DNA of 18,326 bases from an uncultured Eubacteriales bacterium. Its GTDB lineage: Bacteria > Bacillota > Clostridia > Oscillospirales > Acutalibacteraceae. Location of the stretch: NCBI GenBank assembly GCA_900317215.1, contig ONFW01000055.1, positions 1-18,326 of the forward strand. The letters are read 5' to 3'. The position numbers and the translations under genes are program-made. Shown here piece by piece: positions 1-7,680 of this stretch; positions within the stretch are counted from its first letter, which is position 1; every line of letters starts with the position of its first letter. The notes below the pieces were generated by a model that had not been told where the DNA came from, did not search any database, and saw nothing but the letters and a program-made list of their open reading frames with translations.

Positions 1-20
1 CTGGTTGGAGGTGTTGCTGT

Positions 21-830
21 ATGAGTAACAAAAGAATAGGATTTATTGGAGCGGGAAATATGGCGACCGCTATAATAAACGGTATCATTGCAAATAAAGC
101 TAAGAAAGCGGAGGAGATTTCCGTATTCGACCTTGATAAGTCAAAGCTTGGGCTTATGGCTGAAAAGGGAGTGGATACGGTTGGCTCATGCAAGGAGCTT
201 GCAAAAAAGAGCGGTATCATCGTGCTTGCAGTAAAGCCGCAGAATTACGACGAGGTTCTTGCGGATATAAGCGACGAGGTACGTGATGATACTGTAATAG
301 TAACGATCGCCGCAGGAATATCTATAGCTTATGTGCGAAATGGTCTGGGCAGAGAGTGTCCTGCCGTCAGGGTCATGCCGAATACACCGTTGCTTTTGGG
401 AAAGGGCGCAAGCGCTCTGTGCCGTTCGGATAATATTGATGATGAGGATTTTGACGAGGTATACAGAATGTTTGCGCTGTCAGGCGATGCGGTGATACTT
501 ACTGAGGATAAGATGAATGCGGTCATCGCCGTAAACGGCAGCAGTCCGGCATATTTCTATCTCTTTGCAAAGTCAATGGTGGATTATGCCGTCTCTGTAG
601 GGATAGACAGGGATGCTGCTATGAAGCTTGTCTGCAAGACCCTTGAGGGCAGCGCCGAAATGCTTCGTTCAAGCGGAGATACTCCGGAAACACTTATCGA
701 AAAGGTGTCTTCAAAGGGCGGTACTACCATAGAGGCTCTTAAGGTGCTTAAGGATAGAAATGTCCCGGAGGCTATTTTTGATGCAATGGCAGCCTGCACC
801 CGCAGAGCTGAGGAGCTTGGCAGCAAGTGA
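21..830 (+). CDS. proC: Pyrroline-5-carboxylate reductase
   Basis: Catalyses the last step of proline synthesis, the NAD(P)H-dependent reduction of 1-pyrroline-5-carboxylate to L-proline in the cytosol. The 269-residue protein has the usual family length. An N-terminal Rossmann loop (GFIGAGNMA, residues 7-15) binds the dinucleotide. The conserved central block VRVMPNTP lies near residues 117-124, and the C-terminal dimerisation domain carries VNGSSPAYFY and SKGGTT, both P5CR signatures. The ATG is preceded at about 8 nt by a strong TTGGAGGTG ribosome binding site, which fixes the start. Only 20 bases precede it, so its upstream partner is unknown. Downstream it converges on the short-chain dehydrogenase operon. 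Its position just before an arginine block groups two glutamate-derived amino acid pathways, although it is not co-transcribed with argG. The identification is secure from the motifs. Confidence 0.96.
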   Translation: MSNKRIGFIGAGNMATAIINGIIANKAKKAEEISVFDLDKSKLGLMAEKGVDTVGSCKELAKKSGIIVLAVKPQNYDEVLADISDEVRDDTVIVTIAAGISIAYVRNGLGRECPAVRVMPNTPLLLGKGASALCRSDNIDDEDFDEVYRMFALSGDAVILTEDKMNAVIAVNGSSPAYFYLFAKSMVDYAVSVGIDRDAAMKLVCKTLEGSAEMLRSSGDTPETLIEKVSSKGGTTIEALKVLKDRNVPEAIFDAMAACTRRAEELGSK

Positions 831-991
831 CAGAAGAGCAAGGCATATGCAGTCTCTCTCGTTTGTATATTTCCTGCTGATATGTCGGGGACTTCATTGT
901 TGCACCTAAGAAAAGATGCAGGAACTTAACAAAGGATAAAAATGATAAACTGCAGCGGAATTGCGGAATAAAATGAGTTGATTTCAAAAAA

Positions 992-1030
992 CGGGGTCAG
1001 CACAGATGCTTCTGTGCCGATCCCGCTTTT
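992..1030 (-). terminator. Terminator of the SDR operon, partly bidirectional
   Basis: A stem of about 15 bp pairs 992-1006 with 1011-1025 around a TGCT loop, with one G-T wobble and one A-C mismatch. On the minus strand it is followed by six T residues (AAAAAA at 986-991 on the plus strand), and it starts 12 nt past the stop of the minus-strand dehydrogenase gene. The plus-strand T run is weaker (CTTTTAGG), so it may also catch proC transcripts, whose stop lies about 160 nt away. Confidence 0.8.
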
Positions 1031-1037
1031 AGGTTTG

Positions 1038-1769
1038 TTAAACAACAAAGCCGCCGTTCACGCCGATTACCTGACCTGTTATAAAGGATGAGCTGTCAGA
1101 GGCTAAAAACAGCATAGCTCCGGCAATATCCTCGGGTGTTCCTAAGGAGCCGGTTGGAGTTTCCTCCATAAGTGCTTTTTTGTCCTCACTGCTGAGGTGG
1201 GATATCATATCTGTTTCTATGACACCGGGAGCCACGCAGTTAACGGTTATCCCGCTCAGACCCTCCTCCATTGCGAGAGCCTTTGTAAGACCTATCAGCC
1301 CTGCCTTGGCTGCAGAATAGTGGACCTCGCATGAGCCGCCGATCTGCCCCCACATAGATGAAACATTGATTATCCTGCCGAAATGCTGCCTTATCATATG
1401 GGGCAGCGCCTCACGGCAGCAGTAAAAAGCACTGCTGAGATTAACGGATATCATTCTGTTCCAATCCTCGTCTGTAATATCGGTAAAAAGCTTTGTCTGC
1501 GCTATACCTGCGTTGTTGATAAGGATATCCGTTCCGCCGCAGAGCTTTTCTGCCTGAAAGAACATTTTTCTGACCTCGTCGGGTCGGGAAACGTCGGCTT
1601 GTATGGTGTAGACCTCTGAGCCGCCCTTGCGCAGACGGTCACAGAGCTCCTCCGCTTTGTCTGTGGAGCTGCAGTAGTTTATCATGACTCTGCAGCCTGC
1701 CCTTGCGAAGGCTGTTGCGGCGGCGGCGCCTATGCCTCGTGAGGCTCCGGTTATCAGAACGCTCCTCAT
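1038..1769 (-). CDS. Short-chain dehydrogenase/reductase (FabG-like)
   Basis: A 243-residue classical SDR oxidoreductase. The cofactor loop TGASRGIG is at residues 7-14, the NNAG motif at 85-88, the structural Asn at about 110, and the catalytic Ser-Tyr-Lys set is Ser138, Tyr151 and Lys155 (YSAAK). The C-terminal APGVIETDM and GQVIGVNGG blocks are typical of 3-oxoacyl-ACP reductases. Many FabG-like proteins reduce other ketones, and no fatty-acid synthesis genes lie beside this one, so the substrate is not established. The ATG overlaps the stop of the flavin reductase gene by 4 nt (ATGA), indicating translational coupling and one transcript. It may act on a product of, or in the same redox pathway as, its partner (inference). 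The gene ends at a hairpin terminator shared with the convergent proC. Confidence 0.88.
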   Translation of the reverse strand: MRSVLITGASRGIGAAAATAFARAGCRVMINYCSSTDKAEELCDRLRKGGSEVYTIQADVSRPDEVRKMFFQAEKLCGGTDILINNAGIAQTKLFTDITDEDWNRMISVNLSSAFYCCREALPHMIRQHFGRIINVSSMWGQIGGSCEVHYSAAKAGLIGLTKALAMEEGLSGITVNCVAPGVIETDMISHLSSEDKKALMEETPTGSLGTPEDIAGAMLFLASDSSSFITGQVIGVNGGFVV

Positions 1770-2275
1770 GATCTTTTTAATACGGAGACTATCTCACCGA
1801 CAAAGACCTCGTGCCAGTCACTGTCGGCATACCACTTATCAAGAGCCTCGGTGTCGATAAAGCATTCGGGCCGGATTTTTTGCTTATAAAGCTTTTTGCA
1901 GACGAAAACAAGATCAGCCTGCTCAAAATACGGTGCCTCTCTGTCAAAAACAGGGATAAGACCGGTTGCGGCTGCTTTGTCGATGTCCCTGCCGGAGTTT
2001 CTTCCGCAGAAGGCGAGCTCCTTCATATATTCCCCGCCAAAGAAGCTCAGGGTATAGTGTGTGCTGTCGTCAACGAATCCGAGCGTATATCTGCTGTCAC
2101 GGATAAAGGTGAAAACTACGTTCTTGTTCCAGAGAACGCCTGTTCCGCCCCAGCTTGCGGTCATTGTGTTGAATTTATCCTTAGTGCCGGCTGTGATAAG
2201 AGTCCATTGACTGCCTATCCTTGTAAAAAAGTTATCGTTGAGTGATCTGATATCGATCTGTTCAAATGTACTCAT
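1766..2275 (-). CDS. Flavin reductase-like FMN-binding protein
   Basis: A 169-residue protein of the flavin reductase-like, FMN-binding split-barrel family, with the typical length. The N-terminal part has WTLITAGTKDKFNTMTASWG (about residues 24-43), the usual strand-turn-strand that holds FMN in this family. The SFFGGEYMKELAFCGRNSG region is similar to clostridial family members. Such proteins often act as NAD(P)H:flavin oxidoreductases or as general FMN-dependent reductases; the actual substrate is unknown. The ATG follows GGGAGGACAAGCTG, a good ribosome binding site. It is the first gene of a two-gene minus-strand operon with the SDR and is divergent from argG. An extended -10 promoter lies about 35 nt upstream. 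Confidence 0.85.
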   Translation of the reverse strand: MSTFEQIDIRSLNDNFFTRIGSQWTLITAGTKDKFNTMTASWGGTGVLWNKNVVFTFIRDSRYTLGFVDDSTHYTLSFFGGEYMKELAFCGRNSGRDIDKAAATGLIPVFDREAPYFEQADLVFVCKKLYKQKIRPECFIDTEALDKWYADSDWHEVFVGEIVSVLKRS

Positions 2276-2308
2276 CAGCTTGTCCTCCCATAATAAAATG
2301 CTGAGCCT

Positions 2309-2317
2309 ATTATATCA
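2309..2317 (-). promoter_or_regulatory. Extended -10 promoter for flavin reductase/SDR operon
   Basis: Read on the minus strand this is TGATATAAT, a perfect extended -10 (TG-N-TATAAT) about 34 nt upstream of the flavin reductase ATG. The region about 17 nt further upstream has no good -35 match, which is common for extended -10 promoters. Confidence 0.55.
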
Positions 2318-2530
2318 CAGTGTCAGAAAAAATAGTATTCTAAGTAATGTATAATATACAGTAATTATTGAATAAATGTATATCAGCGTATCCTATCAGA
2401 TAACATAAATGTAAAAAACAAGACATAATTTTGTAGAATTAAGCAGAAGGACGAGCAATAATTATAAAATTTAGACAAATATAACTGCGGAGCTTGAAAC
2501 TTACTTAACAAAGATACAAAAATCATCTTT

Positions 2531-2548
2531 TCTGAATAATTATTCAAA
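2531..2548. promoter_or_regulatory. ARG box (ArgR/AhrC operator)
   Basis: The core TGAATAATTATTCA at 2533-2546 is a perfect 14-nt palindrome. It matches the bacterial ARG box consensus (TGAAT, four A/T, ATTCA) at every core position. It ends 6 nt before the -35 element of the argG promoter, where a bound arginine repressor could obstruct RNA polymerase. The match is direct; control by ArgR with arginine as co-repressor is inferred from established ArgR/AhrC biology. Confidence 0.82.
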
Positions 2549-2554
2549 TAAACC

Positions 2555-2582
2555 TTGATTTTATGCAGAAAACGTGTATAAT
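2555..2582 (+). promoter_or_regulatory. Sigma-A-type promoter of argG
   Basis: A -35 element TTGATT (2555-2560) and a perfect -10 TATAAT (2577-2582) are separated by 16 nt. Transcription would start near 2589, giving a leader of about 30 nt that contains the ACGGAGG ribosome binding site. The upstream in-frame ATG at 2563 therefore lies inside the promoter and is not the translation start. Confidence 0.75.
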
Positions 2583-2619
2583 GGATACTGTAATAAAAAA
2601 GCTAACGGAGGTAATCACA

Positions 2620-3840
2620 ATGGGAGACATCAAAAAGGTAGTTCTTGCATATTCGGGCGGACTTGATACATCAATAATCATTCCCTGGCTTAAGGAAAAC
2701 TATGACAACTGCGAGGTCATTGCAGTATCCGGCGATGTCGGACAGGCAAGCGAGCTTGAGGGCCTTGAGGAGAAGGCGCTTAAGACCGGTGCATCAAAGC
2801 TCTATGTTGAGGATCTCAACAAGGAATTCATTGAGGAATATGTATTCCCGACAATAAAAGCTGATGCAGTATATGAGAGCAAATATCTTTTAGGCACATC
2901 CTTCGCAAGACCGATCATTGCAAAGAGGATAGTTGAGATAGCTCTTAAGGAGGGTGCAGACGCTATCTGCCACGGCTGTACTGGCAAGGGTAACGATCAG
3001 GTGCGCTTCGAGCTTGCAATAAAGGCTTTTGCGCCTGATATGAAGATAATAGCTCCGTGGAGAGAGTGGGATCTCAAGTCGAGAGACGAGGAGATAGATT
3101 ACGCTGAGGCGCACAATATCCCGCTTAAAATAACAAGAGAGACAAACTATTCCAAGGACAGAAACATCTGGCATATTTCACATGAGGGTCTTGACCTTGA
3201 GGATCCCGCAAACGAGCCTATGTATAACAAGGAAGGCTTCCTGGAGCTGGGCGTATCGCCCGAGCAGGCTCCCGATAAGCCTACATATGTTACTATCTCG
3301 TTTGAAAAGGGCGTTCCTGTTGCTGTAGACGGCGAGAAGCTTGGTTCAGTTGAGATCGTAAAGAAGCTCAACAAGCTCGGCGGCGAAAACGGCATCGGTA
3401 TTGTAGACCTTGTTGAGAACAGGCTTGTCGGCATGAAGTCGAGAGGCGTTTATGAGACTCCCGGCGGAACCATTCTCTATCATGCTCACAACAAGCTGGA
3501 GGAGATCACCCTCGACAGGGATACCTACCACTTCAAGCAGCAGGTCGGTCTGCGTTTTGCAGAGCTGGTATACTTCGGTCAGTGGTACACACCTCTCAGA
3601 AAGGCTTTGTCTGCCTTTGTTGACAGCACACAGGAGACTGTCACAGGCGAAGTAAAGCTCAAGCTTTACAAGGGCAATATCATAGATGCAGGAGTTACAT
3701 CACCCTATTCACTCTATGATGCCGATATCGCCACCTTTGATGAGGACGAGGTATACAACCAGAAGGACAGCGCAGGCTTTATCAACCTCGTCGGACTTCC
3801 GATCAAGGTTCAGGCAAAGAAGGGTCTTGTAAAGGAATAA
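2620..3840 (+). CDS. argG: Argininosuccinate synthase
   Basis: Joins citrulline and aspartate with ATP to give argininosuccinate, the penultimate step of arginine synthesis. The protein has 406 residues, the usual family length. The PP-loop YSGGLDTS (residues 11-18) binds ATP. CHGCTGKGNDQVRFE and the REWD block are family signatures for citrulline/aspartate binding, and EGLDLEDPANEP is also conserved. An in-frame ATG exists 57 nt upstream but falls inside the promoter. The ATG at 2620 has an ACGGAGG site 8-9 nt before it and gives the expected N-terminus. It is the first gene of the arginine block and lies directly behind an ARG box, so arginine repression is likely. A hairpin and a palindrome separate it from argH. 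Confidence 0.97.
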   Translation: MGDIKKVVLAYSGGLDTSIIIPWLKENYDNCEVIAVSGDVGQASELEGLEEKALKTGASKLYVEDLNKEFIEEYVFPTIKADAVYESKYLLGTSFARPIIAKRIVEIALKEGADAICHGCTGKGNDQVRFELAIKAFAPDMKIIAPWREWDLKSRDEEIDYAEAHNIPLKITRETNYSKDRNIWHISHEGLDLEDPANEPMYNKEGFLELGVSPEQAPDKPTYVTISFEKGVPVAVDGEKLGSVEIVKKLNKLGGENGIGIVDLVENRLVGMKSRGVYETPGGTILYHAHNKLEEITLDRDTYHFKQQVGLRFAELVYFGQWYTPLRKALSAFVDSTQETVTGEVKLKLYKGNIIDAGVTSPYSLYDADIATFDEDEVYNQKDSAGFINLVGLPIKVQAKKGLVKE

Positions 3841-3873
3841 GGGATCCGTCAACAGATGATATGAAATATGTCA

Positions 3874-3915
3874 GGGCGAACAGTGGAGCTTTCATTGTCC
3901 GCCCGACTGTTGTTT
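3874..3915 (+). terminator. Hairpin after argG, possible weak terminator or processing site
   Basis: The arms 3874-3885 and 3893-3904 form a 12-bp stem with one A-C mismatch and one G-T wobble around a 7-nt loop (GAGCTTT). It is followed only by GACTGTTGTTT, a poor T run, so full termination is doubtful. It may attenuate argG transcripts or protect the argG 3' end while allowing read-through to argH. Confidence 0.5.
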
Positions 3916-3921
3916 ATCGAC

Positions 3922-3937
3922 TTATGAAAAATCATAA
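3922..3937. promoter_or_regulatory. Perfect 16-nt palindrome upstream of argH
   Basis: TTATGA, AAAA, TCATAA forms a perfect inverted repeat 23 nt before the argH ATG. It resembles an ARG box in A/T content and TGA/TCA half-sites, but the spacing is shorter than the consensus, so it is at best a variant operator. It overlaps a weak TTGTTT-N17-CATAAA promoter-like pair (3910-3938). Confidence 0.4.
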
Positions 3938-3960
3938 ATTACAGGCATGAGGTGTTCAAA

Positions 3961-5334
3961 ATGAAGCTATGGGCAGGAAGATTCTCCAAGGAAGCCGATA
4001 AAAAAACCAACGACTTCAATTCGTCGATATCCTTCGACAGCAGAATGTACAGAGAGGATATCGAGGGCAGTATAGCTCACGCTGAGATGATAGGCGAATG
4101 CGGTATAATCGAAAAGAGCGAGTCTGAAGCGATCATAAAGGGGCTTAAGGGCATTCTTGCCGATATAGACAGCGGCGCACTGACTATCGACCCCGATGCT
4201 GAGGATATACACACCTTTATCGAGGGAGAGCTTACAAAACGTCTCGGTCAGACGGGAAAAAGACTCCACACTGCCAGAAGCAGAAACGATCAGGTCGCGG
4301 TGGATATCAGGCTATATCTGAAAAAGCAGATAAAGGAGATAAGCTCTCAGGTAAAGGAGCTGATAGCCGTGCTCTGCAGCAAGGCGGAGCAGTATTCGGA
4401 TACGGTCATGCCGGGCTATACGCATCTTCAGAGAGCACAGCCGATAACCTTCGGACATCATCTCATGGCTTACGCTGAGATGCTGCTCCGTGATATTGAC
4501 AGGCTGGAGGGTGCCTACAGGCATACTGACGCCATGCCTCTCGGCAGCGGAGCCCTTGCGACCACCACCTATCCGATAGACAGAACGATCACTGCGCGGC
4601 TCTTAGGCTTTGCAGATATCTGTCAGAACAGTCTTGACGGCGTTTCGGACAGAGATTTCTGCATGGAGCTTGCTTCGGTGCTTTCAATAATAATGGTACA
4701 CCTTTCAAGGTTTTCAGAGGAGATCATAATGTGGTGCTCATGGGAGTTCAAGTTTGTAGAGCTTGACGATGCCTTCTCAACAGGCTCGAGCATAATGCCG
4801 CAGAAAAAGAATCCTGACATAGCTGAGCTTGTAAGAGGAAAATCGGGCAGAGTGTTCGGAGATCTTATGACTCTGCTGACAGTGATGAAGGGCATAGCCC
4901 TTGCATACAACAAGGATATGCAGGAGGATAAGGAGGCTATATTTGATGCGGTCGATACCGTTAAGATGTGCCTTACAGCCTTCACTCCAATGATAGAGAC
5001 TATGAAGGTGCTGCCCGAAAATATGAGAAGAGCTGCTGCAAACGGCTTTATAAATGCCACCGACTGTGCAGACTATCTTGTAAAGAAGGGACTGCCTTTC
5101 CGTGACGCATATAAGGCTACGGGGACACTTGTTGCCCTGTGCATTGAAAAAAAGACTACGCTTGAGGAGCTTCCTATAGAGGAGTATAAAAATGTCTGCG
5201 AGACCTTTGACGAGGGTGTCTATGAGGCGATATCCCTTGAAAACTGTGTGAACGGCAGAAGGGTGCTCGGAGGGCCTGCAGGAGAGAACGTGAGAGCTCA
5301 GGCAAAACGTGTCAGGGAGCTTATCTCGGACTGA
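3961..5334 (+). CDS. argH: Argininosuccinate lyase
   Basis: Cleaves argininosuccinate to arginine and fumarate, the last step of the pathway. The 457-residue protein belongs to the fumarase/aspartase superfamily. It starts with LWAGRF, typical of ArgH, has HTARSRNDQVAVD near residues 101-113, and carries the superfamily signature GSSIMPQKKNP beginning at Gly275, whose flexible loop holds the catalytic serine. An in-frame GTG lies 9 nt upstream, but the ATG at 3961 follows a GAGGTG site at the right distance and gives the standard N-terminus. It lies 120 nt after argG, the largest gap inside the arginine block, with a hairpin and palindrome between. argC follows after 28 nt. It could be read from the argG promoter or from its own weak promoter. 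Confidence 0.97.
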   Translation: MKLWAGRFSKEADKKTNDFNSSISFDSRMYREDIEGSIAHAEMIGECGIIEKSESEAIIKGLKGILADIDSGALTIDPDAEDIHTFIEGELTKRLGQTGKRLHTARSRNDQVAVDIRLYLKKQIKEISSQVKELIAVLCSKAEQYSDTVMPGYTHLQRAQPITFGHHLMAYAEMLLRDIDRLEGAYRHTDAMPLGSGALATTTYPIDRTITARLLGFADICQNSLDGVSDRDFCMELASVLSIIMVHLSRFSEEIIMWCSWEFKFVELDDAFSTGSSIMPQKKNPDIAELVRGKSGRVFGDLMTLLTVMKGIALAYNKDMQEDKEAIFDAVDTVKMCLTAFTPMIETMKVLPENMRRAAANGFINATDCADYLVKKGLPFRDAYKATGTLVALCIEKKTTLEELPIEEYKNVCETFDEGVYEAISLENCVNGRRVLGGPAGENVRAQAKRVRELISD

Positions 5335-5362
5335 TAATAAAGAAAGACAAGAGGGAACGGAA

Positions 5363-6400
5363 ATGAAAATAAAGGCTGGAATAATCGGCGCAACAGGCTA
5401 TGCAGGAGCAGAGCTGGTACGCATACTTCTCACCCACCCGCAGGCTGAAATAGCTGCTGTCAGCTCTGTAAGCTTTGAGGGTAAAAAGCTTAGCGAGGTC
5501 TATCCCTCGTACAAGAGTCTCTGTGACATGGAATGCTCAGATCAGAAGACTGTTGTTGAAAAGAGCGATGTTATCTTTGCGGCTCTTCCTCACGGACTGT
5601 CTCAGGAGCTTGCGGCAGAGTGTGACAGGGCTGGAAAGGCGTTCATCGACCTCGGAGCAGATTTCAGACTCGAGAGCGAGGCTGAGTATAAGGAATGGTA
5701 TGGCTGTGATTTTCTCGATCATGATCTGCATAAGCGCTCCGTATACGGACTGCCTGAGCTTTTCAGAGAAAACATAAAGGGAAAGAGAATAATTGCAAAC
5801 CCTGGCTGCTACACGACCGGCGCTCCGTTAGCTCTTGCCCCTGCGATCGTAAAGGGTCTTGTAAGCACGGAAGGGATTATCGTAGACTCAAAGTCAGGTG
5901 TTACCGGAGCAGGCAGAAAGCCCGTGCAGGGCAATCATTACCCGGAACTGAACGAGGGCTTCCATGCATATAAGGTGGCTTCTCACAGACACACCCCCGA
6001 GATAGAGCAGACCCTCTCAAAGCTTTCGGGAGAGAGAGTCAGGATAACCTTTGTTCCTCATCTTCTGCCGGTTAACAGGGGAATAATATCTACCTGCTAT
6101 GCACATCTTAAAGAAGGCGTTGCAAAGGAGCAGATAAGGGCGGCGTATGAGGAGTTCTATAAGGACGAGTTCTTTATCAGACTTCTTCCCGACGGCGCAA
6201 ATGCGGATATCCATAACATCAAGTATTCCAACTTCTGCGATATCTCGCTCCATGTTGACGAAAGGACACGGACCCTGATAGCTATTTCCGCTATCGACAA
6301 TATGGTAAAGGGTGCGGCAGGTCAGGCGGTACAGAACATGAATATTATTTTCGGGCTTGACGAAAAAACAGGACTTGTAATAGTACCCCCTGCATTCTGA
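5363..6400 (+). CDS. argC: N-acetyl-gamma-glutamyl-phosphate reductase
   Basis: Reduces N-acetylglutamyl phosphate with NADPH to N-acetylglutamate semialdehyde, the third step of arginine synthesis. The protein has 345 residues, the length of the common (type 1) form. The dinucleotide loop GATGYAG is at residues 9-15, and the catalytic cysteine is Cys149 in NPGCYTT. The HRHTPEIEQ block near residue 210 supplies the conserved histidine. A longer in-frame reading begins at 5309 inside argH, but the ATG at 5363 follows AGAGGGAACGG and gives the canonical start KIKAGIIGATG. It lies 28 nt after argH and 24 nt before argJ, so it is part of one operon. Confidence 0.97.
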   Translation: MKIKAGIIGATGYAGAELVRILLTHPQAEIAAVSSVSFEGKKLSEVYPSYKSLCDMECSDQKTVVEKSDVIFAALPHGLSQELAAECDRAGKAFIDLGADFRLESEAEYKEWYGCDFLDHDLHKRSVYGLPELFRENIKGKRIIANPGCYTTGAPLALAPAIVKGLVSTEGIIVDSKSGVTGAGRKPVQGNHYPELNEGFHAYKVASHRHTPEIEQTLSKLSGERVRITFVPHLLPVNRGIISTCYAHLKEGVAKEQIRAAYEEFYKDEFFIRLLPDGANADIHNIKYSNFCDISLHVDERTRTLIAISAIDNMVKGAAGQAVQNMNIIFGLDEKTGLVIVPPAF

Positions 6401-6424
6401 TAAAAAGAAAAAGGAGTGTATAAA

Positions 6425-7645
6425 TTGGCATATAAATTCATAGAAGGCTCTGTTACGGCTGCAAAGGGCTTTACGGCGTCGGGGATACACTGCGGTATCA
6501 GAAAGAACAAGAGCAAAAGGGATCTTGCGCTGATATTCTGCGAGAAGAAATGCACCGCTGCCGCTGTGTATACATCAAATCTCGTAAAAAGCTCCCCTAT
6601 AACCGTAACAAAGAAGAATCTTGAGGACGGCTTTGCTCAGGCAGTGATAGTAAACAGCGGAAACGCAAACACCTGCAATGCCGACGGCATGGAAAAGGCT
6701 GAAATGATGTGCAGTCTTGCTGCAAAGGAGCTTGGCATAAGCGCCGGAGATATTATAGTCGGCTCTACAGGCGTGATCGGCCAGACACTTCCCATAGAGC
6801 CTATAGCAGAGGGCATGGCGCAGCTTGTCAGCGAGCTTTCAAGGGACGGCTCGGCAAATGCGGCTGAGGCTATCATGACTACCGACACCGTGCCTAAGGA
6901 GGTCGCTGTTGAAACAACAGTCGGCGGAAAGACCGTAAGGGTCGGAGGAATATCAAAGGGCAGCGGTATGATACATCCGAATATGGCAACAATGCTCTGC
7001 TTTGTCACTACAGACGCGGCTGTATCAGCAGAGCTGCTGCAGAAGGCTGTAAAGACAGCGGCAGATCTTACCTTCAATATGATAAGCATAGACGGCGATA
7101 CCTCCACAAACGACACTCTTTCCGTTATGGCGTCGGGTCTTGCTGAAAATGACGAAATAACCGAGGAAAACGAGGATTATCAGAGCTTTCTGGAGGCTCT
7201 CACCGCAGTATGCAGGGAGCTTGCAAGGCTTATGGCTAAGGACGGCGAGGGCGCAACAAAGCTGCTTACCTGCAAGGTCAGCGGTGCAAAAACTGTGAAG
7301 GATGCCAAAGGAGTAGCAAAGTCGGTGATATGCTCAAGTCTGCTGAAGGCCGCAATGTTCGGAGCGGATGCAAACTGGGGACGTGTTCTCTGCGCTATTG
7401 GCTATTCCGGCTGCGATGTTGACGTCGAAAGGGTGGACGTTTCCTTCGGTTCAAGGGCAGGAAAAATAGACGTCTGCAAAAACGGCTCCGGAATAGATTT
7501 TTCGGAGGAGCTTGCAAAAACGATACTCACAGAGGACGAGATAGATATCATCGTTGAGCTCAACGACGGGCAGGGCACTGCAGAGGCTTATGGCTGTGAT
7601 CTTACCTACGAATATGTAAAGATAAACGGCGACTACAGGACCTGA
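6425..7645 (+). CDS. argJ: Bifunctional glutamate N-acetyltransferase / ornithine acetyltransferase
   Basis: Transfers the acetyl group from N-acetylornithine to glutamate, regenerating N-acetylglutamate and releasing ornithine. In bifunctional forms it also acetylates glutamate from acetyl-CoA. The precursor self-cleaves into alpha and beta chains before the nucleophilic threonine, here Thr189 in NMATML, with the preceding KGSGMIHP block conserved. The 406-residue length is normal. I chose TTG at 6425 because an AAAGGAG site lies about 8 nt before it and the protein then starts AYKFIEGSVTAAKGF, the usual N-terminus. A GTG at 6416 would lie within that ribosome binding site. No argA or argE is present in the block, consistent with a cyclic pathway. 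Whether it is mono- or bifunctional cannot be settled from sequence alone. Confidence 0.96.
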   Translation: MAYKFIEGSVTAAKGFTASGIHCGIRKNKSKRDLALIFCEKKCTAAAVYTSNLVKSSPITVTKKNLEDGFAQAVIVNSGNANTCNADGMEKAEMMCSLAAKELGISAGDIIVGSTGVIGQTLPIEPIAEGMAQLVSELSRDGSANAAEAIMTTDTVPKEVAVETTVGGKTVRVGGISKGSGMIHPNMATMLCFVTTDAAVSAELLQKAVKTAADLTFNMISIDGDTSTNDTLSVMASGLAENDEITEENEDYQSFLEALTAVCRELARLMAKDGEGATKLLTCKVSGAKTVKDAKGVAKSVICSSLLKAAMFGADANWGRVLCAIGYSGCDVDVERVDVSFGSRAGKIDVCKNGSGIDFSEELAKTILTEDEIDIIVELNDGQGTAEAYGCDLTYEYVKINGDYRT

Positions 7646-7680
7646 TAACACAGAAAATAACAGTAAAGCAGGTGACAGGA

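Larger units (their letters stand above)
2276..2619. other. Divergent AT-rich intergenic region between flavin reductase and argG
   Basis: This 344 nt stretch has no gene. It holds the minus-strand extended -10 promoter (2309-2317), the ARG box (2531-2548) and the argG promoter (2555-2582). A weaker TGAAT-type half-site (TTGAATAAATGTAT, around 2369-2382) could be an auxiliary ArgR contact, but it lacks a good second arm. Nothing else recognisable was seen between 2383 and 2530. Confidence 0.7.

Noticed and set aside
2563..2619. Longer N-terminus for argG starting at 2563
   Set aside because: This ATG precedes the -10 box of the argG promoter, so it would not be in the mRNA; the ATG at 2620 has the ribosome binding site.
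3874..3915. A full terminator separating argG from argH
   Set aside because: The T run is poor and the stem is imperfect, so I list it only as a weak or partial terminator.
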